Below, piece by piece: positions 54,076 through 63,874 of a DNA stretch of 64,000 nucleotides. A model generated the notes under the pieces. It had not been told where the DNA came from. It ran no database searches and worked only from the letters and a program-made list of their open reading frames with translations. Each line of letters opens with the position of its first letter. Position 1 is the first letter of the stretch. Both the position numbers and the translations under genes were made by a program. The stretch covers positions 299,159 to 363,158 of the forward strand of contig NZ_WRXO01000007.1 in NCBI RefSeq assembly GCF_009758125.1. The letters run 5' to 3'. This stretch comes from Chitinophaga oryziterrae. GTDB taxonomy: Bacteria > Bacteroidota > Bacteroidia > Chitinophagales > Chitinophagaceae.

Positions 54076-55992
54076 TTATTTGAATAACAGTTGGGCAAAC
54101 TTGTAGAGATTATTACGCCATACCGGCCAGGTATGGCCGCCAGGATATTCGCTGTAGTTATATTTAATCTGCATTTCATCAAACTTTGCCAGCATATTCT
54201 GGCAGTTTTTGTAGGCTATGTCTTCTTTACCGCCCATAGTGATCCAGAATTGTTTCAGGTTACTATTGATTTTACCTGCTGACTGCTTCATAAATGCATA
54301 TTGCTGTTCTGCTGCCGGTTGCTTGCCGCCAAACCAACCGGAACTGAACACGCCCAGATAAGCAAATTGATCAGTGTTATTGACACCCGCATAAAGTGTT
54401 TGTATACCACCCATGGACAGGCCTGCCAACGCTCTGTGTTCTGCGTTCGCTATTGTACGATAATTTTTTTCAATAAAAGGAACAACAACGTGCATTAGTT
54501 CATTTTCAAAAGTTTGCAACGAATGCTCATTGAAGTCTCCTGTAGATACATTGCCATCCATCATTACCACCAGCATAGGTTTAGCTTGTTTTGCGGCAAT
54601 GAGATTATCGAGGATCAGGTCGGTCTTGCCCTGCGCACTCCATCCTCGTTCATCCTCGCCCCCGCCATGCAAAAGATAGAGTACAGGATATCGTTGATCT
54701 GTAGCACTATCATATCCTGGAGGTGTATATACAAGACAACGACGCCAGGAATTAGTGACCGGCGAGAAGTAGCGCTTGATCCGTACATCACCGTGAGGTA
54801 CATCTTTAATAGCATAAAAAGCACCATCGGCAAAAGGAATCTCAATACCAGCAGCCATACGACCCATTCCATAAAAAGTTTCGCTGGCCGGATCAGCAAC
54901 GGCGACACCGTCTATCAACAGAGAATAGTAATGAAAGCCTTCACCGATAGAATCAGTAGTACCCGTCCAATAGCCTGTGGTATCCTTTGTCAGATCATAT
55001 TTTTTACCAAGATCAATCTGCACCCGTTGGGCCTGCGGTGCCTTCAAACGAAACACGACATGGTTGTCCGGCAATACCTGTGGGAAACTGGCATTACGTA
55101 CATTAGTAGCCGCAGGCGTACCAAGCATTGTATATTGCGTAAAAGTAGACGGATCAACAGGCTTAAAGAGAAACTGGGAAAACATATAAAGGCTGTTTTT
55201 CCAAACTTTGAAGTCATGCCCACCTTGCTCTATATAATAAACGTGTGGCACTTTGTTTTCATATAGATAGTCATGTGTACGTTTACTAAAATTAATCAGG
55301 TTATCATTATCGCCACAGGAAATCCAAAGTAGTCTAAGCTGCCTTTTTGCAATTTTCGGATCAGGCACCAGTAACTCGGGGCTTCGGGTATTAGGAGCTG
55401 AAGAAAAACCGCCAACCCAGGCAAACCGATCAAGATTACTCAGGCCAAAGTTAAGCGATTGGCCTCCCCCCATAGATAAACCCGCAATTGCACGGTTCTC
55501 TCTATCAGTCAACACCGGGAATTGCTTTTCAACAAAAGGAATAAGATCCTGCAGCAAGTCCTGTTCAAAAGTAGCAAACGCCCGAATTTTATCAGGTGCC
55601 ATAATATTGCCCGTAGCATGATCATCTTTCATAGCTCTGCCATTTGGCATAACAACGATCATTGGCGCTAATTTACCGTCAGCATACAGGTTATCCAGGA
55701 TCACCTGCGGTGTGCCACCGTTGAGCCACTCCTTCTCATCGCCACCTATGCCATGCAGCAGATACAATACAGGATATCTGTTTTTTTTAGAATACCCCGG
55801 GGGCGTATAAACTAATGCCCTGCGCTTAGTACCTACTGTTTTGGACGCGTAGCGTATGGTATCGATTTTTCCGTGGGGAATCTCATTACGCAAGGCATCA
55901 AAACCTTGAGGCGCATGGGTAATAATCGCTTGAGTATGCGCGGTCATATAGGCCATACAAAAAGCTACAATGGCAAAGATCAACCTTTTCAT
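54076..55992 (-). CDS. Two-domain CE1-type esterase with CBM48-like linker, exported
   Basis: A 638-residue protein with a signal peptide (about 1-20) and two esterase-D/feruloyl-esterase-like domains. Domain one (about 40-275) has YPVLYLLHGIGGDEKEW, GLSMGG and GGHDFKVW; domain two (about 400-638) has the parallel set YPVLYLLHGGGEDERGW, GLSMGG and GGHTWPVW. Both have complete serine and histidine signatures. Between them lies an E-set/CBM48-like domain (VFRLKAPQAQRVQIDLG). Such enzymes remove acyl or feruloyl groups from plant polysaccharides. It is convergent with the dehydratase operon and probably part of the same utilisation locus. Both domains being active is inferred. Confidence 0.85.
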   Translation of the reverse strand: MKRLIFAIVAFCMAYMTAHTQAIITHAPQGFDALRNEIPHGKIDTIRYASKTVGTKRRALVYTPPGYSKKNRYPVLYLLHGIGGDEKEWLNGGTPQVILDNLYADGKLAPMIVVMPNGRAMKDDHATGNIMAPDKIRAFATFEQDLLQDLIPFVEKQFPVLTDRENRAIAGLSMGGGQSLNFGLSNLDRFAWVGGFSSAPNTRSPELLVPDPKIAKRQLRLLWISCGDNDNLINFSKRTHDYLYENKVPHVYYIEQGGHDFKVWKNSLYMFSQFLFKPVDPSTFTQYTMLGTPAATNVRNASFPQVLPDNHVVFRLKAPQAQRVQIDLGKKYDLTKDTTGYWTGTTDSIGEGFHYYSLLIDGVAVADPASETFYGMGRMAAGIEIPFADGAFYAIKDVPHGDVRIKRYFSPVTNSWRRCLVYTPPGYDSATDQRYPVLYLLHGGGEDERGWSAQGKTDLILDNLIAAKQAKPMLVVMMDGNVSTGDFNEHSLQTFENELMHVVVPFIEKNYRTIANAEHRALAGLSMGGIQTLYAGVNNTDQFAYLGVFSSGWFGGKQPAAEQQYAFMKQSAGKINSNLKQFWITMGGKEDIAYKNCQNMLAKFDEMQIKYNYSEYPGGHTWPVWRNNLYKFAQLLFK

Positions 55993-56160
55993 AGTTATTA
56001 TAGATTTAGGTTCAGCACTTTAATACTTCGTTTGTACGGATGTGCGTAAACAATGGTGGGTGTTATTTATTTTTACATAACAATAGTAAGGTATTTTCCG
56101 AAGAAATAATTATTGTCTGAAAGACATGTTTAATAGATGTAGATTAACGTTCTATAATGA

Positions 56161-56376
56161 ACACACAACTACATCTTCAAGTTAGTTGTTCTACTCCTTT
56201 TTTTCTTACCTAAGCCTCGAAAAGCTTTAGCCAAAGATGATCAGAATACGAGCATGATTACTTTAGGCTCAGTTTTGTTTGACGCGAAGAATTGTAAGCT
56301 TGTAGTAAATGGAAAGACAATAGACCTGACCGTAACTCAAACCCGTGTATTACAATCAATTAGTATAGCGTCGTAG
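56161..56376 (+). pseudogene. Winged-helix response-regulator-type fragment
   Basis: A startless frame has a hydrophobic segment (KLVVLLLFFLPKPRKALAKD), then ITLGSVLFDAKNCKLVVNGK and IDLTVTQTRVLQ, resembling the first strands and helix of an OmpR-type DNA-binding domain after a membrane segment. It stops at 56374. On the other strand its end overlaps the 3' end of the truncated helicase gene. The gap 55993-56160 holds only upstream sequence of the esterase. Confidence 0.5.
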
Positions 56377-57482
56377 TAATCGACGATCTTGTTGTTTATA
56401 GCAGATTTAACAGCATTGGGAATTGTGAATCTAAAAAATAATTCTAAAGCCTGATTAAAGCTTTCATCACTGTCAAATTTTTCTCTTACGGGACCTGTAG
56501 GCCATTTAACCCCAAATTGGTTCAATCGATCTTTGCAAAATCCATGGAAATGTGCGAAGGTGAATTGATCCCATCTAAAATTGAATGGTGTTCTTTGAAT
56601 CATATCCCTTATATAATGCCAAAGGGTAATGTTAAAAGTTACAATCAACACATTCTTGTTCATTGAAGCTAGCTTACCAGCACGATATGCAAGAGCTTGT
56701 GTTTTACCGCTACCAGCAACTCCCCTTATTCTATGGTGACCCGGCTGAGGCTCCGCTATTTTAGATTGATTTCCTCTTAGAGTCAAAACAGTTCCTTGTT
56801 CGATGCTATGAAACGGAGGTAGTAACCAAAATAACAATTCTTCATTCCATTCCTGCTTCCAAGAAAAACTTACAGATCGATAAACATCTGGAACTACGTC
56901 CTGTAACTTTTCTACCTTTAATTCATCTCTGCCAATAAATGGGAAATATTTAAATTGCTCACGCTTAAGTGGCGTTCCTAAAATGTCCCTACATTCCGAT
57001 GTGGTAGAATTGTGGCAGTAAATCCCTGTTTTTATAAGACCAAAATTCTTTTTGTTTAAATCGACAGCTTCCCCTATCGCAGGGACTAATTGATTTTGAA
57101 TATTATCTTTATAATGTTCCACTTGATTTTTTGGATGTTTGACCCCATAACTTCCGTCCTTAGTATGCACCTTAAAGCCTCCCTGGTCATTTCCGTAATT
57201 CTTCAAGTTCCAATCCTTAACCTCATAAATCATGAGACCAATCTTTGGATGAAATATTATGATATCTGGTCTGGCACCGTTTAGAAATGGTTGAACAAAA
57301 ATAAGCCAGCCACTATATGTTTGCAAGTGCTTATAATCGTCTAATTTATTGGTCTGCGTCCAATCTTTATCCTTCGGAAGATATAAATCTAAATATTGAA
57401 CTAAAGCTAGTTCTCCTGCTGTAAGAGGCGTCTTTAATTGACTTATCTGGTCCCAGGAAGGATATAGGCGATTTGAATGCAT
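56337..57482 (-). pseudogene. NERD nuclease-UvrD helicase, truncated at Walker B
   Basis: The 381-residue product starts with a NERD nuclease-related domain (about 25-190; D73 in RPDIIIF and E87-V-K89) and continues into a superfamily I helicase with an intact Walker A (GVAGSGKTQ, 254-262, K260). The reading then reaches YDAILID at 370-376, where a DEGQD-type Walker B should continue, and ends five unrelated residues later inside the winged-helix fragment. About half of a normal 600-700-residue gene is lost. NERD-helicases are found in defence and mobile regions. ATP hydrolysis is impossible without motifs III-VI, so I class it as a pseudogene. Confidence 0.75.
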
Positions 57483-57907
57483 TTGTCAAGTTTTCAAATT
57501 GAAAAGAACTAAATCATATTATCAAAAGTAAATTTCTATTAATAGTCAAGCCATCTGTTGATAATCATAGCTAAATTAATGTGACTCGCCTAATGTATTG
57601 TTAATAAGCGGTTAATGTATGGGAACGCATGAAGAAATGGGATAATTCATGCCTTTACAGATCGGTTTACTGCAACCCAATTGATATTTTAGCCCCCCTG
57701 TTCAAAGAGGAGAAGAAGATAGTTTGGTCTTTTTGTTTGAGCTTTTGTCACTATATGACATACCGTAAACTGCTAGAATATACCTCATTGCAAGAACTAA
57801 TCGAAGCTATTACAGTTTAACTAAAGACTCCATTACTCTGGCAGGCAGCCGTTTCTTATGTTTTTTTGCCTCATATTGAGCCTCATTTCTGGATTAAATG
57901 GTTTATG
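57483..57907. other. Intergenic, nothing identified
   Basis: AT-rich. A 63-codon rightward frame (57629-57820) exists, but its product is not recognised and its composition is not convincing. The leftward end belongs to the promoter of the helicase gene. Confidence 0.4.
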
Positions 57908-60900
57908 TTACCAGAACTTCCACCATTGTTTGCTGTTATTTTTATTTTTTGCCACAGTTAATGTCCATCTGCCAGATAAATTTTTACTGAGTGAAAATCC
58001 TGGCAGATATGCTGCTATTAAATTTTTTAATGACATCATTTTTTCATCTTCTTCCGAAGAATTATTGATTGCCGGCAGAAATTTCATTACTTTGGTAATA
58101 TAGAACAAAGCATCATCTAATTGATTATCCAACAAATAAACCTCAATAAGCTTAATCATGAATGATATGAAGACTGTATGATAATCGGGATACTCTTGTA
58201 GTCTGGCCTCAAAATACTTACACAGATCTAAGTAATGTTTTGCCGCACTGTTATAATCTACCGCCTGATAACATACAAATGCCAAATTATAGGTTGGCAT
58301 CACAAATTGTTTATCATATTGTTCAGGATCCTTTTTCTGGAGCATACTAATTAATTCGATAGCATTTTTAAGATAGATGCGTGCATGCTCCCATTGTCTC
58401 CCTTCCATAAATTTCTCTCCTACTTTCAAAAATGTCCACAATAGAAAGTCGGTATAAGTTTCAGGATCTTTTTCAAACAGATTTTTCCTGGCATCTACAA
58501 CATCTCCTGCTACAGTTAAGAATAACTCGTTATCTACTTCGACATTCTCAATTAATAATTGTCCTGACTCATGTATTGCCATTTGAATGTCTAGTTCATA
58601 AAAGTTATAATCCGAAGGAGGAATATGGTTTTTGAAGCCAATTAATTCCTGATACCATATAATTACATCTGTTTTATCCAGTTCCCTGGAAATGAATATG
58701 CTTTTGTGATGTAACAATTGTAACCATTGTCTGAGATCTGGTTGGTTATATATTTTATAAAGATCTTTATGAATTGCCAGTGCTTCATCAAAAAAAGGAA
58801 TAGCTTTATGGAATTCAGAAGGATCTACTCCGATAAAAGAATTATAGTATAATGTATCGAGTAATGATGCAGCCTCTTTAAAATTTTCGACTGGGTTGTC
58901 CTTTGCCAGTTGCTTGCGGATAATTAGTGCTTCTGATAGTAACTTTTTATTTACTTCTGCATTGTTTTGGGTCATTTGTATAAATCCTGTATCACGAAGG
59001 TTATTAGCTATATCCGGAAGACAGGAATAACCTTTTTTATTAAGGATTTTAAATATCTTCAAGGCACCACAAAAGCAAATACCCGCACCCACTGTTTCCT
59101 GATCTACAAGTAGATGAAGACCTAAAGTACTAAGTGCCTTTGCAATATTGTATACATCTTCCTGTAAATTCCAGTCCCAGACTATTAGAAAATTTTTCAG
59201 CGCATATTTATAAATTATATTTGAACGCGGACCGTTTTTGTCTTCGTTTAATAAAAAACGCATACGGCGAACCGCTTCCTGAAGATAAAACAGATCATCT
59301 TTCGGATTATCAAGAGAAATATTTGCCCCTAGCTGCAATGCTAATTGTTGGTACGAGGTCATTTGTTCATTATCTCCCAGTTGGCCATGCAATGATCCTA
59401 AAGCAAGTAACGTCAGGTATGTCAGTGTTTGTGTAGGTTTGTCTGCAGGATGATTACGGTTACTTGTTAATAACAAAATTTGTTCAAAATAAATTCTTGC
59501 CTGTTCCATGGATGTACTCATACAAAGCATTCCGCATTCGTGCATCGTTTTAACAAGGGGATATTCATATTTATTATTATTCTCATCAAATAAATTCCCA
59601 TAAATATCAACTGCTTCTTGAAAAATATTCAAAGCAGCAGCTGCATCTGGAGCAATTAGTAATTTTCCCAGTCTGCTTAAAAGGGTGGCTTTGTTTTCAG
59701 CATCATCTTCTGGAAGAAGATCTATTGTTTTACGTAGTATATAGATTGCACGATCGTTATCACCTGTTTCTTCCAGAAAAAAGGAATACTGATAGCAATT
59801 CAAACTAAACCCGCCTAATTCAATTGATTGTTCAAAATGATTCTTAATTAATTGTATATTTTCTACCCAATCAGGCTTTTGTAACATACTTAGCGCAAGA
59901 AAAAATTCTTCATTTGCTAACGACTCTAGTTCTTCAGACTGGTTTATTTTTTCTCTCAACTTCTTATTGATGTACTCTTGCCGTCCCTCATAATTTAGCA
60001 AGGTATTGACCATTGAGAATTCACCAGCCTCAAAGAGTATCTTGACCTCTTTCATTCTCCCAGAGGCTTTTTGGAGATCCATCCGGTTCAGGAATTCTTT
60101 CTGACGCTTTATGTTTTGAGAGAGTAGATTTATAATGTGTTTTTGCTGATCGATGATATACTTCAGCTTATCATATTCTTCTTTGGAATATGTTAAGGTT
60201 CTTCTGAGCGCTTCATATATGGCGCCTTGCTCAGGGTAAATATCCAGCGCTTTTTTACATTCCTCAATTTCTTTAGCTTTAGCTGCTAAACTTTTTTCTA
60301 AAATTGAAATATTATCTAAGGATGTTTTTAATTCTGTTAACTTGTCAATGTTGTCCTCTCCAATTATCCCTTTGAGTTCTTCCCTGATATTTTCAATAAA
60401 GGATGCTTGTTTTCTGATTTTCGGTGTGGAACCAGTCTGTTGATTTTCTATGAATTTGGTGATCTGGAAATTAGATAATGAAGATAGGTCTTCGTAAATT
60501 TCTGCAATCGTTTTTAATGTTTTTATAGAACGAATTAAATTAATACGCCTCAAAATATCTCTATAATCAAGGATGTGCGTATTGACATCGAAATCAAATT
60601 TACCATTCACTATGTTTTTAATCTTCGATGTTTTATAATCTGATTTTTTCTCTGTTAGTATATAGATATACAGGGTAGGATATTTTTCATATAACTTGTT
60701 ATCAACAAATATTTGCAGTGTTTCTACAACTTTTGTTGAAGTGGCTGTTGACGTCAGCTGAAATGCGATTCCTTTTTCTGAGTCAATTAAATCTATAGCC
60801 GGGTGATTTCGTTTGATTTCACCGGCACTTTTAAGTTTCAGGTCAAATACAATATCTAAAATTGGAATAGAAGCCTGTTCTGCATAAATACTCAGATCAT

Positions 60901-60988
60901 GGAGATCCAAAGCGGATTGACTTTTTATTTGCAAAACAAACAAATTAGCGGAGGTAACAATACTTTCTATTAATTCTTTTTTCTTCAT
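57908..60988 (-). CDS. SMEK-domain protein with long TPR-like array
   Basis: A 1026-residue cytoplasmic protein. Residues 1-170 match the SMEK domain: NHPAIDLIDSEKGIAFQLTS and YPTLYIYILTEKKSDY, then ILDYRDILRRI. D66 and Q77 in the IDL and FQLT motifs sit where a PD-(D/E)xK-like nuclease would have its metal and lysine-strand residues, so a nuclease origin is possible, though no lysine is present. A coiled-coil region lies at about 195-330. The rest to about 1000 is a helical TPR-like array (for example FEQSIELGGFSLNCYQYSFF, AIPFFDEALAIHKDLYKIY, EHARIYLKNAIELI). SMEK proteins with large helical C-terminal parts occur in defence islands. Function unknown. Confidence 0.75.
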   Translation of the reverse strand: MKKKELIESIVTSANLFVLQIKSQSALDLHDLSIYAEQASIPILDIVFDLKLKSAGEIKRNHPAIDLIDSEKGIAFQLTSTATSTKVVETLQIFVDNKLYEKYPTLYIYILTEKKSDYKTSKIKNIVNGKFDFDVNTHILDYRDILRRINLIRSIKTLKTIAEIYEDLSSLSNFQITKFIENQQTGSTPKIRKQASFIENIREELKGIIGEDNIDKLTELKTSLDNISILEKSLAAKAKEIEECKKALDIYPEQGAIYEALRRTLTYSKEEYDKLKYIIDQQKHIINLLSQNIKRQKEFLNRMDLQKASGRMKEVKILFEAGEFSMVNTLLNYEGRQEYINKKLREKINQSEELESLANEEFFLALSMLQKPDWVENIQLIKNHFEQSIELGGFSLNCYQYSFFLEETGDNDRAIYILRKTIDLLPEDDAENKATLLSRLGKLLIAPDAAAALNIFQEAVDIYGNLFDENNNKYEYPLVKTMHECGMLCMSTSMEQARIYFEQILLLTSNRNHPADKPTQTLTYLTLLALGSLHGQLGDNEQMTSYQQLALQLGANISLDNPKDDLFYLQEAVRRMRFLLNEDKNGPRSNIIYKYALKNFLIVWDWNLQEDVYNIAKALSTLGLHLLVDQETVGAGICFCGALKIFKILNKKGYSCLPDIANNLRDTGFIQMTQNNAEVNKKLLSEALIIRKQLAKDNPVENFKEAASLLDTLYYNSFIGVDPSEFHKAIPFFDEALAIHKDLYKIYNQPDLRQWLQLLHHKSIFISRELDKTDVIIWYQELIGFKNHIPPSDYNFYELDIQMAIHESGQLLIENVEVDNELFLTVAGDVVDARKNLFEKDPETYTDFLLWTFLKVGEKFMEGRQWEHARIYLKNAIELISMLQKKDPEQYDKQFVMPTYNLAFVCYQAVDYNSAAKHYLDLCKYFEARLQEYPDYHTVFISFMIKLIEVYLLDNQLDDALFYITKVMKFLPAINNSSEEDEKMMSLKNLIAAYLPGFSLSKNLSGRWTLTVAKNKNNSKQWWKFW

Positions 60989-61106
60989 ACATTGGAGTTA
61001 ATAACAGTATGCTTGTACTTGGACTAACGTTCCTAAAATAAGAAAAATACGGATTATGACCAATTAAGGGAGGAATGAAATGGTGTGCTCCGAATGGCTT
61101 AAACAA

Positions 61107-61172
61107 GAAACGCCGGAGATACAATCTCCGGCGTTTCGCCAAGTGCCCAGTAGCGGTAGATTCTCGAACCAA
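61107..61172 (-). repeat. tRNA-3'-end-like sequence with terminator, copy 2
   Basis: On the minus strand, 61172-61143 has TTGGTTCGAGAATCTACC and CTACTGGGCAC, then five bases and a 14-base perfect hairpin (61107-61120 with 61124-61137, loop ACA) followed by a T-rich stretch. It matches the copy at 39137-39166 at 25 of 30 positions, and similarity continues beyond. It lies in the divergent gap between the SMEK gene and the nuclease operon. Confidence 0.5.
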
Positions 61173-61532
61173 CTTCTGTTGATTATTAATAGGTTATTCT
61201 CTTAATGAAACGGCTGTTCTGAAATTATTGCCTATTTCTATTATTATCTTCAGTTTGATAAATTTGCTGTATTAGATTCAAATTATCAGGGGATTTTCCT
61301 GTTTTCTTACGTGCCATTACTTTAATAAACCATAATCCTTTAGTTTTGAAATACAACTCGCATCAAATTAAAGATCTTTTAATGAGAATACTTTGATTTT
61401 TTTGAGCGGAACGTCAAATTGAATAGAAGGTAATATCTTCCATTATCAATAATGGAAGTTCATTTACTCACGAACAAATTTTTCTTTTCTAATGCTTTAA
61501 AAATCCTAATTTAAGGGTTATAACCTCAATAA
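61173..61532. other. Intergenic upstream of the nuclease operon
   Basis: AT-rich. A 30-codon leftward frame (61225-61317, starting MARKKTGKSPDNLNLIQQ) looks like a possible N-terminal stub, but I give it no weight. The rightward promoter of the operon must lie here. Confidence 0.4.
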
Positions 61533-62903
61533 ATGGCAATCGTTCGTCCCCGACTTAATGACTTCTACAATATTCCTTTAAAGCAAGAGGACATAGATTT
61601 TGCACTTCCTTTTCTAGATGAAGATATTCCTTTATATGTTGATCCCTTTCTTCTTTGGAAAATTCCTTCACAGCAGGATAATGGACTACATTTAGCTGTT
61701 GTATCAGCATTCAATGCCATTGGAAATCAATTTATTAAAGGAAAGGAACAAGAGGCAATCCAAACCTTGATTGACCTGACGGAGTGTGATGAGGCAGGAC
61801 TTGGCAATTCAAAAACCAGAACGGGGAAAAAACTAGGAGTTAAAGCATCTGAAGAAATTCTTGAGCTATTTAAAAAAATACCTCAAATTAAAAATAATGG
61901 TTTTGAACACTTTGAGGAAGTCCAGCTTTTGATACAGGGCATTTCAAAGGATCGGATCAGTGATATTACGTGTTCTCTAATAAAATCTTTTTTAGTCGAC
62001 TATACATTAGAAAAATGTGATAAATACAAGTTTCCCTTTGAAAAATGTTCTGTACCAATATTTAATATACAAACGCTGAAAATCATTTTAGAGGAAACTT
62101 ATCTACCGGTTAATCCTAATACTCAAAAGCCAATTATATTGGTGCCCAAAAGATGGCTGCGTTACAACCCATGGCTTAACTACGAAGATTACTTTGATAA
62201 CTATTATATAAAAGATCATCAAAAGACCTTTGGAAATAGGTTAAATCGAGTTCAACTTCTTGATTTCAACAGGCACAACTATGATATGGTTAATGCCTAT
62301 ACTCGTCAGAAAGTAGCCAACCAGCAAAGTTGTGTTAACGATCCGCTTTTCACACAAATTCCAATCCTATCCGCAAAAAGAAAATCAGAAACGATTGTGG
62401 GATTGCCAACAGGAAAAGATCAAAATGCCGACCGCAAATATGAGGACAATATGGTTTCGGTATTGGCCTCCATGCTCTATCCTTATTTAGACTTTGCACA
62501 GGAACAAAGTCGCACAGAAAGCGGCTTACACATACGCGATATTATTTTTTATAACAATCGATCATATGATTTTTTAACAGAAATATACGATAAATATGAA
62601 GCTACGCAACTGGTAATAGAACTCAAAAATGTCAAGACGCTAGAGCGGGATCACCTAAACCAATTAAACCGATATTTATCAGACCAATTCGGACGATTTG
62701 GGATTTTATTTACCAGAAATGCAGCACCCAAAAACATCTACGACAATACTATTAATCTGTGGTCAGCACATAGAAAATGTATTTTAATATTGGATGATTC
62801 TGATCTCGTTATGATGGCTGATATGTACGAAAATAAACAACGAGACCCAATTGATATTATTAAAAGGAAATACATACAATTTACACGTGATTGCCCATCA
62901 TAA
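61533..62903 (+). CDS. Predicted PD-(D/E)xK nuclease of unknown family
   Basis: A 456-residue protein. The N-terminal part (1-290) belongs to an uncharacterised family, with LNDFYNIPLKQEDIDFALPF and YVDPFLLWKIPSQQDNGLHL; it is mainly helical with some conserved aromatic residues. From 303 a restriction-endonuclease-like core can be read: E304 in KYEDNM, D336 in HIRDIIFYN, E363-L-K365 in QLVIELKNV, then a helix with Q377 (HLNQLNRYLS) and a strand RFGILFTRN. This arrangement is the PD-(D/E)xK pattern with a conserved glutamine, as in Mrr- and NERD-type folds. It is first in a tight operon with two small paralogues. Metal-dependent DNA or RNA cleavage is expected, probably for defence. Confidence 0.7.
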   Translation: MAIVRPRLNDFYNIPLKQEDIDFALPFLDEDIPLYVDPFLLWKIPSQQDNGLHLAVVSAFNAIGNQFIKGKEQEAIQTLIDLTECDEAGLGNSKTRTGKKLGVKASEEILELFKKIPQIKNNGFEHFEEVQLLIQGISKDRISDITCSLIKSFLVDYTLEKCDKYKFPFEKCSVPIFNIQTLKIILEETYLPVNPNTQKPIILVPKRWLRYNPWLNYEDYFDNYYIKDHQKTFGNRLNRVQLLDFNRHNYDMVNAYTRQKVANQQSCVNDPLFTQIPILSAKRKSETIVGLPTGKDQNADRKYEDNMVSVLASMLYPYLDFAQEQSRTESGLHIRDIIFYNNRSYDFLTEIYDKYEATQLVIELKNVKTLERDHLNQLNRYLSDQFGRFGILFTRNAAPKNIYDNTINLWSAHRKCILILDDSDLVMMADMYENKQRDPIDIIKRKYIQFTRDCPS

Positions 62904-62913
62904 AAAGATAAAT

Positions 62914-63285
62914 ATGACAGAGGAGGAAATTAGCAATTTTGAAAAAATACAGGCGCAAACTCAAAGCTTCCATGATGAAATGAGCGCACTGGCAAGGAAA
63001 ACGCCAAACGCTGCAATTAACAAATTCAAAATTAAGTTCATAAACAAGGCGCTGGCGGAATGTAACGATATTCTGGGCCCGGGTTATAGTCCCTTTGAAG
63101 ATTTTGATTTGTTTGATGAGGATGAACTACCCTCTAGCAGTGATGTTGCTATGATGCTTGGGCAATATTTAAGTTGCTTAGAAAAAAAGAGAGCAGATAA
63201 CATATATGTCCGTAGTGGATATTATTATTGGACTGGAACTGAAATTCGGACCTTAATGCCAGAGAAAATTAATCGAAAAAAGTAA
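62914..63285 (+). CDS. Small acidic protein, paralogue A of the nuclease operon
   Basis: A 123-residue protein; the ATG at 62914, 11 bases after the nuclease stop, is chosen over an in-frame ATG at 62851 inside the nuclease gene. Conserved with the next gene: a helix NAAINKFKIKFINKALAECN, an acidic middle (FDLFDEDELPSSSDVAMML), a helix of 15-20 residues, and the C-terminal YVRSGYYYWTG. No enzymatic motif, signal or membrane segment is seen. Being fused in order behind the nuclease, it may regulate, target or inhibit it. Confidence 0.75.
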   Translation: MTEEEISNFEKIQAQTQSFHDEMSALARKTPNAAINKFKIKFINKALAECNDILGPGYSPFEDFDLFDEDELPSSSDVAMMLGQYLSCLEKKRADNIYVRSGYYYWTGTEIRTLMPEKINRKK

Positions 63286-63289
63286 CCAA

Positions 63290-63703
63290 ATGGCAGGAAA
63301 AAATATTTCGAGAGCCAACATTACTGAATACATTCTTATTCAACCGATGTTGCAAGCTGTTTATGAAGAGTTTAAAGAGTTTTCAAAGAAGAAGCAAGAT
63401 GGTGTAATCAATAAAATTAAGATTAAACACGTAAATCGCATTCTAGAAAGAGTAATAACGTTGCTTGCAGGAGAATCGACAACCGCTTTTCTTGATTTGG
63501 TTGAAGAAGATGCTATTCCCACAAATAGTGATGTAGTATTAATAATAACGCAATTTGTAACAGCGCTGAATAAATTTAAAAACGACCATCAAAGCTTGCA
63601 TTCTGGTTATTATAGATGGAATGTAATGGAAGAAGTAGATGAAGATCAAGATGATGTCGAGGATGAAGGCCTTACTGACGAAGATGATGAAAACGAGCTC
63701 TAA
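63290..63703 (+). CDS. Small acidic protein, paralogue B of the nuclease operon
   Basis: A 137-residue protein starting four bases after paralogue A. It keeps the same blocks (GVINKIKIKHVNRILERVIT, LVEEDAIPTNSDVVLIITQF, LHSGYYRWNV) and adds an acidic tail of about 25 residues (DEDQDDVEDEGLTDEDDENE). The duplication is old, with the proteins sharing pattern more than identity. The two probably form a heteromeric partner for the nuclease. The acidic tail could mimic DNA or keep the nuclease inactive. Confidence 0.75.
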   Translation: MAGKNISRANITEYILIQPMLQAVYEEFKEFSKKKQDGVINKIKIKHVNRILERVITLLAGESTTAFLDLVEEDAIPTNSDVVLIITQFVTALNKFKNDHQSLHSGYYRWNVMEEVDEDQDDVEDEGLTDEDDENEL

Positions 63704-63874
63704 TGTGTTATAGTTCTGATTTATTCCGACGGTCGGTTACCAATTGGTCTAGGCAATAGTTCGGTTACAGGAACTTGGTTTATTAGCTCTTGATCAAACC
63801 AACTTAGGATTGAATATGAAATACTTATAAAATAAAATGCAATAATTGAAAATACAAAAAGCCTCCCTGTCGGG

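Noticed and set aside
54514..55266. 250-codon open frame antisense to the esterase gene
   Set aside because: It mirrors the codon pattern of the esterase, whose two domains have full motifs, and its own product has odd composition and no recognisable feature.
57629..57820. 63-codon frame between the helicase and SMEK genes
   Set aside because: Unusual composition, no recognisable family and no partner gene; the surrounding frames are all closed.
39104..61172. One intact 22-kb integrative element bounded by the tRNA-end-like repeats
   Set aside because: The repeats are only 25/30 identical, the integrase is dead and internal, and most of the interval is a normal utilisation locus; I keep the repeats as possible old boundaries only.
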